Numbered from the stretch's first letter, positions 11,553-24,014 are shown. The stretch is DNA of 64,000 bases from Mytilus trossulus (GCF_036588685.1 NC_086383.1:254473-318472); one strand, 5' to 3'. Notes: a model not told the origin generated them from the letters alone. Program-made: numbers and translations.

Positions 11553-12330
11553 ATGCGCTGGAATGTTGCAGACGACAAGCTTTTATTTGCAGAAGTAGAT
11601 ATAGATTCAACCATGTTAGATGTAACAAAAAGAGAAATATTACGACAGTCGTCTAAAATCTTTGATCCGCGTGGCATACTTAGTCCCGTGACAATGAAAG
11701 CTAAGATACTAATGCAGTCACTATGGATACGTAATTTTGGATGGGACGAACGCTTACCTGAAGATGTAACTACGCAATGGACTATTATATCTACAGATCT
11801 TAAAGATACAAAATCAGTTGAACTTTCCAGACTACTTAACAACAATGGATTATCGCCGCAAACAGCTAGATTACACATTTTTACCGATGCCAGCAAACAA
11901 GCTTATGGAGCATGCGCCTACATTGTACAAGGAAAACATTTGCAATTATTTATGGCTAAAAACAGAGTTGCACCGCTTAAAGTAATTACTTTGCCGCGAT
12001 TGGAGTTGATGGGCGCCGTAGTTGGAGTGAAATTAGGTAAACATGTGTCGAATATTTTTAGGAATTACAGAAATTACATTTTGGTGTGATAGCCAAATCG
12101 TTCTGAGTTGGTTGTTTTCGTCGAAAATACAAAAAACATTTATAGCTAATAGAATTACAGAAATCCGACAACTTGTGGAAAATAAAACTTGGAGGTATTG
12201 TCCAACTGACTGTAACCCCGCCGACTATCTTACGCGCGGCATGTCTTCATCTAAGTTTTTGAATAATGATACTTGGTTCAACGGACCGAAATGGCTTGCA
12301 CATGAAGAACAATGGCCGCATTGGGATCGA
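11553..12330 (+). pseudogene. BEL/Pao A17/RNase H region remnant
   Basis: Frame 11553-12089 has the connection region found in Pao elements (REILRQSSKIFDPRGILSP, WDERLPEDV) and the first RNase H motif FTDASKQAYGACAY, plus LPRLELMGAVVG. After a frame change in the 12043-12090 overlap, the text TFWCDSQIVLSWL gives a later RNase H aspartate and CPTDCNPADYLTRG closes the domain. RNase H removes the RNA strand during reverse transcription. Confidence 0.8.
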
Positions 12331-12599
12331 ATTTCCGTTGCTATGACAACAAATACAAACAATAAAAGAACAGAAATAAACCGGCAAATTCAACAATATG
12401 ATGACAGATTCATAGTTGTAAAGGAAGTCCTCAATATAGAGAACTTCAGCAGTTATCCGAAACTTTTCCGTATAATGTCTTACGTTTTGCGCTTTATAAC
12501 GAATTGTAGAACACTTTCACAAAATAGGAAATACCAACATTTAGAGGTAGATGAGATTCACAATGCTTCACTCGTGTTGATGCGGAATATACAGCAAAC

Positions 12600-13805
12600 T
12601 ATTTTCATGAATGAAATCCGAAATATTGTTTCAAAGGATACTAATCGACTACCTATTGTACGACAGCTACGATTATTTATCGACGAAAAAGGACTACTTC
12701 GGTCCGGCGGAAGAATTGACAATGCGCTCGTTAGCGAAACAGTGAAATACCCTTATTTACTTCCGACAAAGCACCCGTTGACAACATTGATTATTTTGAA
12801 AGCACACAAACTACAAAATCACAGTAAATAAATGGGACCATTTTAATGTACCTTAATTCAACAGATATATTGGATACCGAAAATCCGACAAAGAGTGAAA
12901 ACCGCATTACGCAATTGTATTCCCTGTAGGAAGATAATTAGTCGACCGTATGTGGCTCCTGACCCGCCACCGCTACCAAAGGATCGTGTTGGACAAGACC
13001 CGCCATTCAGCGTCACAGGAGTTGATTTTGCAGGAGCGTTACATGTACGAGAAAATGGTAACAAGGAAACAAAACAAAAAATATCAAATCAGAAAAAGTG
13101 CACGGAAAACTTAGTGAGTTAGGAACATTGGGGAAGTTTATACCCAGCAGGGCTCCTTGGTACGGAGGATGGTGGGAGCGACTTATTGGACTTACAAAAT
13201 CCTCCCTCAAGAAAACATTAGGACGTGCCTGTATCGACTTAGATATGCTACACACCGTTGTTACAGAAATCGAGTGCACACTGAATGACCGACCGTTAAC
13301 GTACATCTCTACTGATGAAAAGGATCCAGAACCACTAACGCCGTCTCATCTTTTGTATGGCAGAAGATTAAAGACACTTCCGTATCCTTCAAATGCCCAC
13401 AGCGAATTCAATGACACTAGAAAAACATTAACTTGCGCTCATGCGCTAAATCGTAACAAACAACAAAAAGATTTATTAAAACACTTTCGGACGAGATGGA
13501 AGAAAGAGTACCTAACATCACTTCGGGAATTCCACAGAGCCAGTGAAAATAATCTACAGAGGATAAAGACCAGGGACATAGTACAGATTCATGATGACTC
13601 GCCTAGAACTGTATAGAACATTGGTATCATCGAGGACCTTATGCGTGGTGGAGACGGTTTGGTGAGATCAGCAATAGTGCGAATAAATTTGGACTAATAG
13701 ACCAATCGTCAAACTTTACCCACTTAAGATAAATTCAAATGCAAATGATGAATCGCAAATACTTAGAAGGGGTGTTCGTTTACAAAACCGCAATCAGAGA
13801 CTGTA
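12600..13805 (+). pseudogene. BEL/Pao integrase remnant with core deletion
   Basis: Order: the pre-integrase region (LFIDEKGLLRSGGRIDNAL), a frame change near 12830, a zinc-binding piece (CIPCRKI) and the first core aspartate in TGVDFAGAL at about 13020. The reading then jumps at about 13080-13100 to APWYGGWWERLIGLTKSSLKK, which holds the catalytic glutamate. About a hundred codons that normally hold the second aspartate are missing. The C-terminal DUF5641-like tail (RPLTYIS, LTPSHLLYGRRL, DLMRGGDGLVRSA) runs to about 13800 with stops. Confidence 0.8.
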
Positions 13806-13810
13806 ATTAT

Positions 13811-15010
13811 AATTGAGAACAATTTTCAATCACAACTTGATTCAGAGATAGTTTTATATGTGATTCATAGACTTTAAAGTTTCAAATATTTCATATGAGT
13901 TTTTTTACATTTTGTTGGTGACAACCTAAAGTGAAAGAACGGAAACGGCTGATTTGAACATTTCAAGCTCAGGAACTGTTGCTGCGAGTATAGATGTTTC
14001 TTTCATAGCGTCAATTTGATTTCTCGACAAATATCCAGTTGAAATTTCTACATTCGTGGTTCAATAGCGGTACCCAAATTCAAGTAAACCATCATAGGTC
14101 AAGGTACGGCTTTTAACACGCAGCCTTGGCTCACACCGAACAGTAAGCTATAAAGAGCCCCACACAAGTACTTGTGTCAAACCATTCAAACTGGAAACCT
14201 AACGGTCTAATCTATATAAAAATACGAAAATCACTAATGAACCACAATAACAAACGACATATACTGAACATCAGATTCCTGACTTATTAAATTATAATCC
14301 TGGTACCTTTGATAACTATTACTACGGGTTACACCCAATTGAAGCAGGTAGAAACGTTTTAATGGTACCAAGCCTTCACCCTTAATTGAAACAATAGTGT
14401 AACATCCACAACATAGAAAGACACACTATGAAATATCAATTTGGAATGGCTTGACTCTATCAAAAGAATAAGCTAAGATATTTCGAGGATCAGTTGATGC
14501 ACGATCAAACTTTAAAATTGGTATACAGACATTATTTCTCACAGTAAGTTCAGATACTTTCTCGTTCGTTTTCTTGATAAGAAATTCGGATATTATCTGT
14601 TGGCAAAACAACGCACGCTTTGCAGCACGTATTTTTGGTATTTCAACGTCAGCGTCATCCTAATTATCAATTGGACCAATTTCTATAATTTTATCAGAAA
14701 GAAGTAAAATCACAAAAATACTGAACTCCGAGAAAAATTCAAAACGGAGAGTCCCTAATCAAATGGCAAAATCAAAAGCTCAAACACATCAAACGAATGG
14801 ATAATAATTGTCATATTCCTGATTTGGTACAGGCATTTTTTTATGTAGATGGATAAGCAGAAGTATCACTGAGGCAACATTCTATTGTAATATCAGAATT
14901 TATTGGCATGTATGTATTAATTATAATGTATGTCTCTATCTGAGTATTTTCGTATTTTGTAAATAAGGTTTATAATTGTAATACTAATGTGAGCGATTGT
15001 GCTTGATTTC
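13811..15010. other. Repeat-rich gap after the BEL/Pao element
   Basis: Holds a family B 3' fragment (14094-14280, antisense), a piece matching the sequence that follows the hammerhead-like core in other repeats (14285-14325, TATTAAATTATAATCCTGG), and a family C fragment (about 14698-14840, antisense). No gene seen. Confidence 0.5.
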
Positions 15011-15014
15011 ATAT

Positions 15015-15250
15015 GATGAATACATAATCTTCCATTCAGTTTAATGGAGGTCTGGGGCTGGCATGGCAGTAACTGCTAGTAGTCATTTAATAAATGTATC
15101 ATTGTCATTTTGCGTATTTAGTTTTTTGTTACTATTTCATCGGACTCGGACTTCTTTTAAACGGAGTTTAAATGTGCGTATTGCTGTGCGTTTGCTTGTT
15201 CTACTTTAGCTAGAGGTGTAGGGGGCGGGGTTGAGATATAACAAAACAAG
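15015..15250 (+). repeat. Family A retroelement 3' fragment
   Basis: ATATGATGAATACATAATC through GGCATGGCAGTAACTGCTAG, CATCGGACTCGGACTTC and GGGGTTGAGATAT matches the 3' region of the RT element at 49.1-51.7 kb (there on the minus strand) and the nested copy at 52.7-53.3 kb. It is cut off before the family's usual end. Confidence 0.65.
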
Positions 15251-16242
15251 TTATGATATAATGTTTTTCTTCGCAAATCAATAAGTTAAAAGGTCTGAAT
15301 GAAGTCCATTAATTCTTCATTCTTGAATAATTCTACATATTTTCTTTTTTCCTTATGTTTTTGCTCATTGTTATTCATTTTTTATTTTAGCACACCATTA
15401 TTCCCTCATCTTTTTTGTGTGCATACTTTTATAATTAGCTATTCTTTAATAAATTTTGTGTACCTTTTTCTGTCTTTTTTGTACATTATTCTCTATTCTG
15501 TAAACCCAATTCAGACATTTATATATTTCTCGTTGACATTTTGTAAGCTCTCCATTGTTGAAAGAATAGCAAAAATAAAAACATAGAAACAAGTAAAGTG
15601 GGTTATTTTCTAAAATTCACCCTGTTTTTTCACGTTAAATTATTGACACTGTTCAAAGAAATTATTCATGTTACATCGTTGTTTGGTTGGGGTTTTTGTG
15701 TGTGTCTGTGTTTTGGTAATAACTTTTGTTTAGTGATCATGTTCTCACAAATTTTTTGGCATCTATTTCTGTTTAATTTATATACGCTATGGTGCGTTGT
15801 TCTGATAATGTGTCGGCTTTAAGGGATATCTCTCGTCCAATAAACGATTGCCTTGATAACACAATGTTTACCCTTAGATTTGTGTTGCTGGGTGACTAAT
15901 AAAGTCCCTTGTATGGACAGTGTATTATTAACAAATCATTTTGTACAATCATACACCTTCCTAATTTATTTCTGCATTTGTAATGCATGAAATAGCAAAT
16001 AGGAGTGCAATCACATTGGGAAAATTGTGGCTTGAATTTAAAGGAAAAAAGCAACTTGGTCATGTTAGAAAATGATTTTAAAAAATGAGAACACCAGAAG
16101 CTGTTACATTGAATTAAAGTCCTCTGCATCATACATTTGTATCAATATTTAGAGTTAGCTCAAGAAGTTTTGTATAGTTTTGATATAATTTGTCCTCAGC
16201 GTAGTACATTAAACTGTAAAAGTCTTTTTCTTTTATTTACAG
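15251..16242. other. T-rich gap; no gene seen
   Basis: Long pyrimidine-biased stretch (15300-15830) without splice-consistent coding frames. Open frames here are hydrophobic low-complexity artefacts of T-richness. Confidence 0.4.
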
Positions 16243-16393
16243 TGTCCTAAAGAAATGTACTTCAAATCAATTGCGTCAGTTATCGGCATTCGTCACAGTT
16301 CAGACAATTCCGTATACAAGGAGAGATCGGAGTCATCAGTGTTCCTATTGGCGTTAAGGGAAAACGGTACATTTTACATTTTCCAAGCTTCAG
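16243..16393 (+). CDS. Candidate internal exon, unknown protein
   Basis: A strong acceptor (TTTTCTTTTATTTACAG) precedes 151 bp that stay open (50 codons plus one base) and end at CTTCAG|GTTGGT, a plausible donor. The encoded text includes MYFKSIASVIGIRHSSDNSV and, further on, FLLALRENGTFYIFQASG. Base composition is less AT-rich than the surroundings. I do not recognise the family and see no partner exon nearby on this strand, so it may be an isolated or decayed exon. Confidence 0.35.
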
Positions 16394-17221
16394 GTTGGTA
16401 GAGGTATTCGAATTAGGAGCGCTGTGATTGTATGTAAGGGTATACTGTATTTTTACTATCTATGAATAACTACAGTGTGTATATTAACAATATAAATGTT
16501 GAAACCTATTGAAATATATAGAATTATTCGATAAGATTTCAAGAATTTCATAAATTTGGTGTAAAAAAACGGTGGGCATGAATAGAATAAACAAGCTCCG
16601 TTGGAAGTTGGTCATGATACTATTGGTAGTCAATTTTAAAAACAGAATAATAAAGTTCTATCCCCACACATAACTGTTTTATCCAGGTCTTTATAATAAA
16701 AAAGTGGTAAATTTAGAAAATGTTATCATTGTCGCATAGATAGAGCGAGAAACGGAAGTATCGACATAAATCCTAGTCAGATGACGGGAAGGATATTATG
16801 AATCTTTTTCTCTCCAAAACGATTTCCCAGATGTTCCAAACATAACAATGACCATGACAAACTACATCGTGTATGATAGCTTCAGGTTTAATTTATGCTG
16901 ATCAATTTAGTATCGTATTTGGAGAAACGGTGCACATTTTTGTTTGGAATAGGTAACCTTAGAATACAATTGTACAGACTATACATTGCTTCACTTGGAA
17001 AGGAGTAGGTCTAGTAAGACCCCTTTTTGTCTCCAAAATATAGCAGTTTTACAAAATTGTTAAAATGTAAATTTTTAGTTTATTTATTGTACAGTAAAAT
17101 GCTTCTGCTACATACATATAGGCTGTTTTTGACAATACAATGCATATATATCGGGTATAAGCACCATTAAGTCATGCATACTTACTGAAATCTTCACAAT
17201 TCTAGCATTTTAGTTAAATTT
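16394..17221. other. Gap; no feature recognised
   Basis: Ordinary AT-rich sequence, no coding frame, no repeat that I could match elsewhere in the window. Confidence 0.4.
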
Positions 17222-17396
17222 TAGACGGTTTTGGTGTGAAACGAAAGTGGCCGCATTCGTGTTCATCCGTAATATTAAAAGGAAAATTGTATTTTATGAT
17301 AATACTTACTATACTAGCATATAAAGATTGATGATAAACACGGATGCGGCCACTTTCATTTTTAACAAAAACCATCTGAAAAGTGACATTTTTCGG
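17222..17396. repeat. Imperfect inverted repeat, about 44-bp arms
   Basis: Left arm GACGGTTTTGGTGTGAAAC continues to AAAGTGGCCGCATTCGTGTT (17223-17265). The right arm, 17332-17396 reversed, gives AGATGGTTTTTG and AAAGTGGCCGCATCCGTGTT. The spacer is about 65 bp. It is a hairpin-forming MITE or foldback remnant; no copy elsewhere in the window. Confidence 0.65.
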
Positions 17397-17824
17397 CATA
17401 TTTGGAAGATTTTTCATATTTGAGCTTAAATTGGGTCGTTTTTAATGACTATATCAGTTAAAATCCTTCACTTTAACTAATTGATTCAAATGAAATAAAC
17501 ACTTAAGTGTTTAAAAAGTGGTCCAAATCTTTCATCAGATGAACTTCAGATTTGAGGCCAAAATTGGTCCTTACTGGACCTACTACTTTTTTAATATTTG
17601 GTTTTTAATACGCATATTATCTAACATGACTCATATGCTATTTGTTTTGTAGTTTGTGGTTCAAAGTCGAATCTGAGTGATAATCACTGGCCTTTTCAAG
17701 ATTTAAGAATCACGTAAAAATAGTCGAAATATGGCCTGCAGTTTTCTTTTTTACCCAAGCATTAACCTACAATGCAGCATGACTAATAATATACATTATA
17801 CTTTTGCTCATATTATCACATGCA

Positions 17825-18507
17825 TCATTTATACATTTGGTACAATTTCTTAGCACATATCGTCTTCTTGTACAATTTCAAACATTCTTTTCTGAAAGTT
17901 TTGTCAATGAGACAAAAAACAATAGGGTTAGATGCATTGTTTATAAAATACGCACGTAGAAGGATCGCAGTTGCTGGTCGGATACTATTTTCGTACAGTC
18001 TAGGATTCGTAATTTTTACCAATATTGTGAACACATAAATTAAATATCCTGCGTACGAAACTGCAGTTGCCACTATTAGGCTTATAGTCAGTCGTCTCCC
18101 TTTCTCGTATTTGCTGGCTGTTTTTGACGACTTATCTTTCGATTTGCCAGTCACTTCCGTTTGAACATTTCTCAGTTCCACCTCACTATTATTAATTGTT
18201 GAGATAGCTTGCGTATTAAATGATTTCACGTCGGACGTGGACTCATTTATGTGGTAGTGATTTGGTTTGTCTTTTCGTTTTTTCTCTTTCTTCATTTGAG
18301 TGCATATCACGTATACAATTTTTCCATATATAACCACACATACAATCACGCAAATAGTACTGAGAAGAATCACGACGCCGGAGTATGACACAGCAGTGCG
18401 TAAATTTTGATACTCCGATAAAATAGTGCAATCTTTACCCGTCAAACCAAGAATGTCCGTTTCCTTTTCATTCAAACCATAAAATACAAACGCTGGAATT
18501 GATTTCA
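17825..18507 (-). CDS. Class A (rhodopsin-like) GPCR, C-terminal exon (TM5-TM7)
   Basis: The minus-strand frame is open from about 18513 to TAA/TAG at 17825. Text in order: an extracellular loop ending GLTGKDC (the Cys that normally pairs with TM3), TM5 (YSGVVILLSTICVIVCVVIY), a charged third intracellular loop of about 75 residues, TM6 (LTISLIVATAVSYAGYLIYV), and TM7 with NNASNPIVFCLID, a variant of the NPxxY motif (F for Y). FRKEC follows as the start of helix 8. TM1-TM4 are absent. No in-frame ATG begins it; a CAATTCCAG acceptor at the start of the frame suggests an upstream exon, which would lie to the right but was not found. Receptor subtype and ligand cannot be told. Terminal exon of a real gene or a truncated copy. 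Confidence 0.75.
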
Positions 18508-18513
18508 ATTCAA

Positions 18514-19262
18514 TTCATTCGATATTACTGTTAGGTACCGACCATTTTGTTGTTTTTCCGTTACTAGGAAAAGAAAAACGTGTCGTTTTGATTGTTAAAA
18601 GTTAAAAATATTCGAACTTCAATGGTGTTTATATAAGTTCGATATTTATGGAAGTTAAAAAACATATATTTCAGAAAAACAATTGTCTTTTATTTTTCAC
18701 TAAAATAGGGGGCCAATTATATAGCTTATCATACCTTCTCCAAAGTCTCATGACTATTTAATAAAGTAGCATTTCTCAAAATTTGAAACATCGACTCATA
18801 ATATTATAATTGGTCAGGATCTTTGTGACTAATTTCATGATATTGTTATTTAATATCCTTCCGTAGACTTATCATAAAGTAAGATTTCCACAATTGTAAC
18901 TTCTGCTAAAGAGGTCCATAAAAGAAAAAGACATGTATGGACATCAACTGTGTGTTTATTTTGTATAATTATGCATTGATGTTTTTTTTAATTACTTTAT
19001 CACTTACATGTTGATTATTAAGATATCGTATTTTGTATTGATTATTGATAACATGAATACTTGTATTTGATTAAAATATCTTTCTTTTTGTAATGAAACT
19101 TTTTTTTAATTTAGAGGCAATAAGCCAACAATGTTTTGAAAGGAAAATTATTGAACATATAGCACGTATCGTAATTTTTCATAACAATATACCAGTTCGA
19201 AAATTGCAAGGATTAATAACAGACTTACTCGTACTGTCAAAACTGTATAAAGAAAACTACAT
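18514..19262. other. Gap upstream of the GPCR exon; nothing recognised
   Basis: I looked on the minus strand for exons with TM1-TM4 and found none. AT-rich, no repeat matched. Confidence 0.4.
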
Positions 19263-19445
19263 TTATTTTTTCATAGAAATAAGGCCATTAGTTTTCTCGT
19301 TTGAATTGCTTTACATTGTCTTGTCGTGGCCTGTTATAGCTTACTACATGAAGGCCGTACGGTGACCAATTGTTGTTAATGTCTGTGTCATGTAAGTCTC
19401 TTATGGACAGTTGTCTCATTGGCAATCATACTACATCTTCTTTTG
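19263..19445 (+). repeat. Family B 3' fragment
   Basis: Sense orientation from AAATAAGGCCATTAGTTTTC to ATCATACTACATCTTCTTTTG. Diverged from the 2.2- and 7.3-kb copies, so an older insertion. Confidence 0.65.
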
Positions 19446-19685
19446 TTTATACACTTTTTTTTATAGTTCTGATTGTCGATGAAAACAGTTTAATTCCCTC
19501 AAAAACATTGAAATTGGGAATAATAATGGCAAAAAGATAACCAAATGAGATTGTACGAAGATATGTCAGTGACTTTCAGGCATAGATTACCTTAGCTGTA
19601 TTTAAAAAAACTTTTTAAGAATTTTGGTCCTCAATGTTCTTAAACTTCGTGGTTTATCGGGCTCTTTTAATTTCGTGGATTCGAG

Positions 19686-19730
19686 CGTCACTGATGCGTC
19701 TTTTCTAGAGAAACCGTGCGTCTAGCGTTT
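19686..19730 (+). ncRNA. Hammerhead-like core, copy 2 (degenerate)
   Basis: CTGATGC GTCT TTTCT AGA GAAACC: the core A after CTGATG is C here and stem II has lost a base, so this copy should be inactive. The surrounding repeat (19620-19765) matches the 6.8- and 52.3-kb copies, including TTCGTGGATTCGAGCGTCA. Confidence 0.4.
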
Positions 19731-19785
19731 ATACAAAATTTAGTCCTGGTATCTATGATATGTTCATTTATAAGTTAATAATGAG

Positions 19786-19916
19786 AAATTCTGAGTGCAT
19801 AAGAGTATCATGAGCTTGTCTTACATTTTATTTTGCTGTGAGTATTATGGTTATTGAGAAATTTTGAGTGCATGAGAGTATCATGAGCTTGTCTTATATT
19901 TTATTTTTGCTGTGCG
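19786..19916. repeat. Direct duplication, about 64-bp unit
   Basis: TGAGAAATTCTGAGTGCAT through GAGCTTGTCTTACATTTTA occurs twice in a row with few changes. Confidence 0.7.
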
Positions 19917-19923
19917 TATTATG

Positions 19924-22900
19924 TCGTATGTTTAGTTTCATCTTATATATTTAACATTATACAAATAATGTCTAAGCGACTTTTACTATGGCATAACAGA
20001 ATATAGTATGATAGCCAATACGTGAGAAACTTTCCACAGTAGACCAAATGATAAAGAAGATTAAAAAGAAAGGTCATAATTCAACAATGTACAACACTCT
20101 TACGGAAAAGTCATCGATGAAAGCCCCGAAAAGACAAAGTTTAACGTAAATCAAACCGAATGAGAAAACTAACGACCTGCCATATGCACATACCAATGTA
20201 ACAGCAACTAAATACACCAACTGAATTACAAACTCTTGATGTGGGAAAGGCACATATAGAATATGGCGGGGTTAATCAGGTTTGCAGATACACAACAATC
20301 CTGACCCCTGACAATGGTGTAAGAGCAACACATATTAAAAAACTATACATATCAACTGAAGAGGGCTTGACTCAACATATCTATATAATGTCTGTTTTAC
20401 ATCTGCATGGACGTACATTTATAAATGAAAGGACAACATATGAAATAGAAACGAAACAAGTGATATTATCTGTAAATGATATCATATGATATTATTTGCC
20501 TATAGAATTATTAATAAATATGATTAATCATTTTTAACTCTACATCTAACTCAGTGGTATTATTTTGCCAATTTTTATTTAAATTACAGATATTTTTTGT
20601 GTGTAGAGGAAACATGCGTATGGCGTGTTTGGTTATCTTTTTAGATGTTATATATTTAGATATATGTATCATATGTCTATTTCAGTTTCATAAATATTTT
20701 AATAGTACGGAATTGTACAAGTGATGACAGGAAACGCCTTTGTGTTACTCACTCTCTTTATTAAATGTCGTAACGTTAATGTGTCACAACCCCAAAAGTA
20801 AAATTTAAAGACGAGGCCCATATATTTACACTCATCTGGCGAACATTAACATTTGTTTTTCTTGACAACGTAAACACAATTTTTCCTTCGAATCATTACG
20901 CGTCCCTATACAATTCTATATAGGGATGATTGCACTTGATAAACAAAAAAACACTCTTTTTATAAATTGTATGCAATTATGTTTTTTTGTAATTATTTAT
21001 TTTCAAATATACATTCTTGTATCAAGGAAATATGGTATGTATAAAATCATATTGCCTGTTTTTGAAGAAAGAAATATGTATCAAACTCCTGATGAAGTGC
21101 AATAGGTTGAATAAAATATAAAAGATTTGTCATAGTTTAACATGTGAACTTCTCCTGATGTAGTGAGATACTGTAGGTTGAATAAAATATAAAAGATATT
21201 TTTAGTTTAACATGTAACAGTCTGCTGACGTAGTCAAAATATTTATAAATATACATAGATAAATCGGTAAGTAAGACAGGTTGAACAAACCATAAAAGAT
21301 GTATATAGACATGCATCATCAGAAATTGGAAAATTTGCATACTCAATAAGATTAACAAAGGAAGTTTCGTCTGTCACAAATCAATTTCGCACATCTTGTC
21401 GTATTTTTAGTTTCGTCTTATATATTTAACATTATACAAACAATGTCTAAGCGACTTTTGCTATGGCATAACAGAATATAGTATGAGCAAATATGTGAGA
21501 AACTTTCCACAGCAGACCAAATGATAAAGAAGATTCAAAAGAAAGGTCATAGTTCAACAATGTACAATATTCTTACGGAAAAGTCATCGATAAAAGCCCC
21601 GAAAAGACAAAGTTAAACGTAAATCAAACCGAACGAGAAAACTAACGACCTGATATATGCACATACCAATGTTACAGCAACTAAATACACCAACTGACTC
21701 AACATATTTATATACTGTCTGTGTTACATCTGAATTGACACACATTTATAAATGTAAGGACAACATATCAAATAAAAACGAAACAAGCGATATTATCTGT
21801 AAATGAAATCATATCACATTATTTGTCTATAGAATTATAAATTAATACGGTTAAACATTTTTAACTCTATATCTAACTCAGTGGTATTCTTTTGCCTATT
21901 TTGATTTAAATTACATTATACATTTTTTGTGTGTAGAGGAAACATGCGTATGGCGTGTTTGGTTATCTTTTGACAATAACATTGGAGATTGTTTTATCAA
22001 AATCAGAATGTATTTTTTTGATTTCTAACAATATGTAAACTACTCAAAAAAAGAATATATATTTTTTTTTCTGAAACATGTTATAGTTTAACATGTAAAA
22101 TTCTGTTGATAAAGTGCAATAGGTTGAATAAAATATAAAAGATTTGTTATAGTTTAAAATGTGAAAATTTCTTGATAAAGTGCGATAGGTTGAATGAAAT
22201 ATAAAATATTTGTTATAGTTTAACATGTGAACTTCTGCTGATGTAGTGAGACAAATATAAAATATATTTTTAGTTGAACATGTGACAGTCTGCTGAAGTA
22301 TTCCCAATATTTATAAATATACATAGGTAAATCGGTAAGTAAGATAAGTTGAACAAACCATAAAAGATGTATATAGACATTAATCATCAGAAATTGGAAA
22401 ATTTGCATAATCAATAAGATTAACAAAGGAAGTATAGTCTGTCACAAATCAATTTCGCACATCTTGTCGTATTTTTAGCTTCGTCTTATATATTTAACAT
22501 TATACAAACAATGTCTGAGCGACTTTTGCTATGGCATAATAGAATATAGTATGATAGCCAACATGTGAGAAACTTCCCACAACAGACCAAAAGATAAAAA
22601 AAGATTAAAAGAAAGGTCATAGTTCAACAATGTACAACACTCTTACGGAAAAGTCATCGATAAAAGCCCCGAAAAGATAAACCGAACGATAAAACTAACG
22701 ACCTGCTATATGCACATACCAATGTTACAGCAACTAAATACACCAACTGAATTACAAGCTCTTGATGTGGGAAAGGCACATATAGAATATGGCGGGGTTA
22801 ATCAGGTTTGCAGATACACAACACTCCTGATCATTGCCAATTGTATAAGAGCAACACATACTAACAAATTATACATATCAATTGAAAACATATGATAAAG

Positions 22901-23036
22901 AAGATTAAAAAGAAAGGTCATAGTTCAACAATTTACAAAACTCTTACGGAAAAGTCATCGATAAAAGCCCCGAAAAGACAAAAATTAACGTAAATCAAAC
23001 CGAACGAGAAAATTAACGTCCTGATATATGCACATA
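19924..23036. repeat. Tandem array of about 1.1-1.5-kb units derived from family B
   Basis: The word GTCGTATTTTTAGTTTCGTC (or close to it) starts units near 19922, 21399 and 22467; a fourth, partial unit starts near 22888. Each carries a rearranged family B 3' region (ATTACAAGCTCTTGATGTGG, GAATATGGCGGGGTTAATCAGG) and unit-specific spacers with repeats such as GGTTGAATAAAATATAAAAG. The fourth unit is interrupted by the TIR element at 23037 and resumes at 26103. No coding function. Confidence 0.7.
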
Positions 23037-23074
23037 CTGTGGTGATCACTTCTAACCACTCATTAGAACTGTCT

Positions 23075-23245
23075 GGAGAACTGTCTGGAGAACTGTTCTA
23101 ACCTAAATCCGTTATAGGTAGAACTGACTAAATCAGTTTTAGGTAGAACTGTCAGGATCAGTTCTAGGTAGAACTGTCCAAATCCGTTCTAGGTAGAACT
23201 GTCCAAATCAGTTCTAACCGTAGAACTGTTAGCAGAACTGACTAA
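23075..23245. repeat. Left subterminal array of palindromic AGAACTG motifs
   Basis: About six spaced copies of GTAGAACTGTCCAAATC followed by CAGTTCTAGG-like text, period about 27 bp. The matching array lies at 25840-26065. Such arrays near transposon ends are commonly transposase-binding sites; that role is inferred here. Confidence 0.6.
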
Positions 23246-23990
23246 ATCAGAATTATAATACTTAAATGACGACACTGCAGTAAGGGCACTTTAGAATTTA
23301 GAAGAAAAAATCACTTCCAGTTACTTTGCTGAATAATAGCAGATTTTCTATATTTCTTTCTGATCAAACCAATGATTTGTATAGTTAACTAGTATACAAA
23401 TCCTTGATCAAACGTCACATGTACAAATATCGAAGTGAATAGGAGGTTATCCAACTCATCGGAGAAATATGTTTATAAGATTGCATAGGAAACATCATTG
23501 TTTATGTTTCTTCGTTCCCCGTTTTTAACAGTCTCTTTATAATATAACTCTACATTTAAATCATGGAATTTTAATCGTAATTTACCTTGTTTGCCTTGGA
23601 TTTACATTCATTTAAGCTTCTGTTTTGACACATGTTCATACGAAAATTGTACAGTGGATGAATTATGGGATATTACTGAAAAAAGTGTTTTATTATAACG
23701 TAAAAAACTATACATTTGCACCATCTCGTCAATTTAGACAGACTTATCCATAACGATTATAAATGATATCTGGGAGTCTGAAACTCAGAAAAATATACGA
23801 GTAATCTGAACATGAATGAAGTATGTGCCACTGGACGTTCGGCTACAAACAAAACCATGCATTTTTCTTTGCCTTCTTCCATTTGTCTTCAAATTATATT
23901 AACAGTATACTATTCCAAGAAGAGAACTTCCGATACATGTACTTTTTATTTCAAAATAAAGTATATGAATCAGTAATGTGAGTGTTGGAT

Positions 23991-24012
23991 GATAACAAAA
24001 TTATCGGACCTC
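23991..24012. repeat. Perfect 22-bp inverted repeat, left partner
   Basis: GATAACAAAATTATCGGACC and the next two bases are the exact reverse complement of 25148-25169. Both lie inside the TIR element, about 1.15 kb apart. Confidence 0.7.
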
Positions 24013-24014
24013 GA

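Larger units (their letters stand above)
8640..13810 (+). mobile_element. Decayed BEL/Pao LTR retrotransposon (internal region)
   Basis: Gag, protease-like, RT, RNase H and integrase pieces occur in BEL/Pao order on one strand, broken by stop codons, frameshifts and a deletion. TTGGTACCCAGACCAGG (8704-8720) just before the first ATG looks like a tRNA primer-binding site. I could not find a convincing pair of LTRs: the sequence before 8695 does not match that after 13810, so the 3' LTR may be lost or too diverged to see by eye. The element cannot encode its proteins as it stands. Confidence 0.85.
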
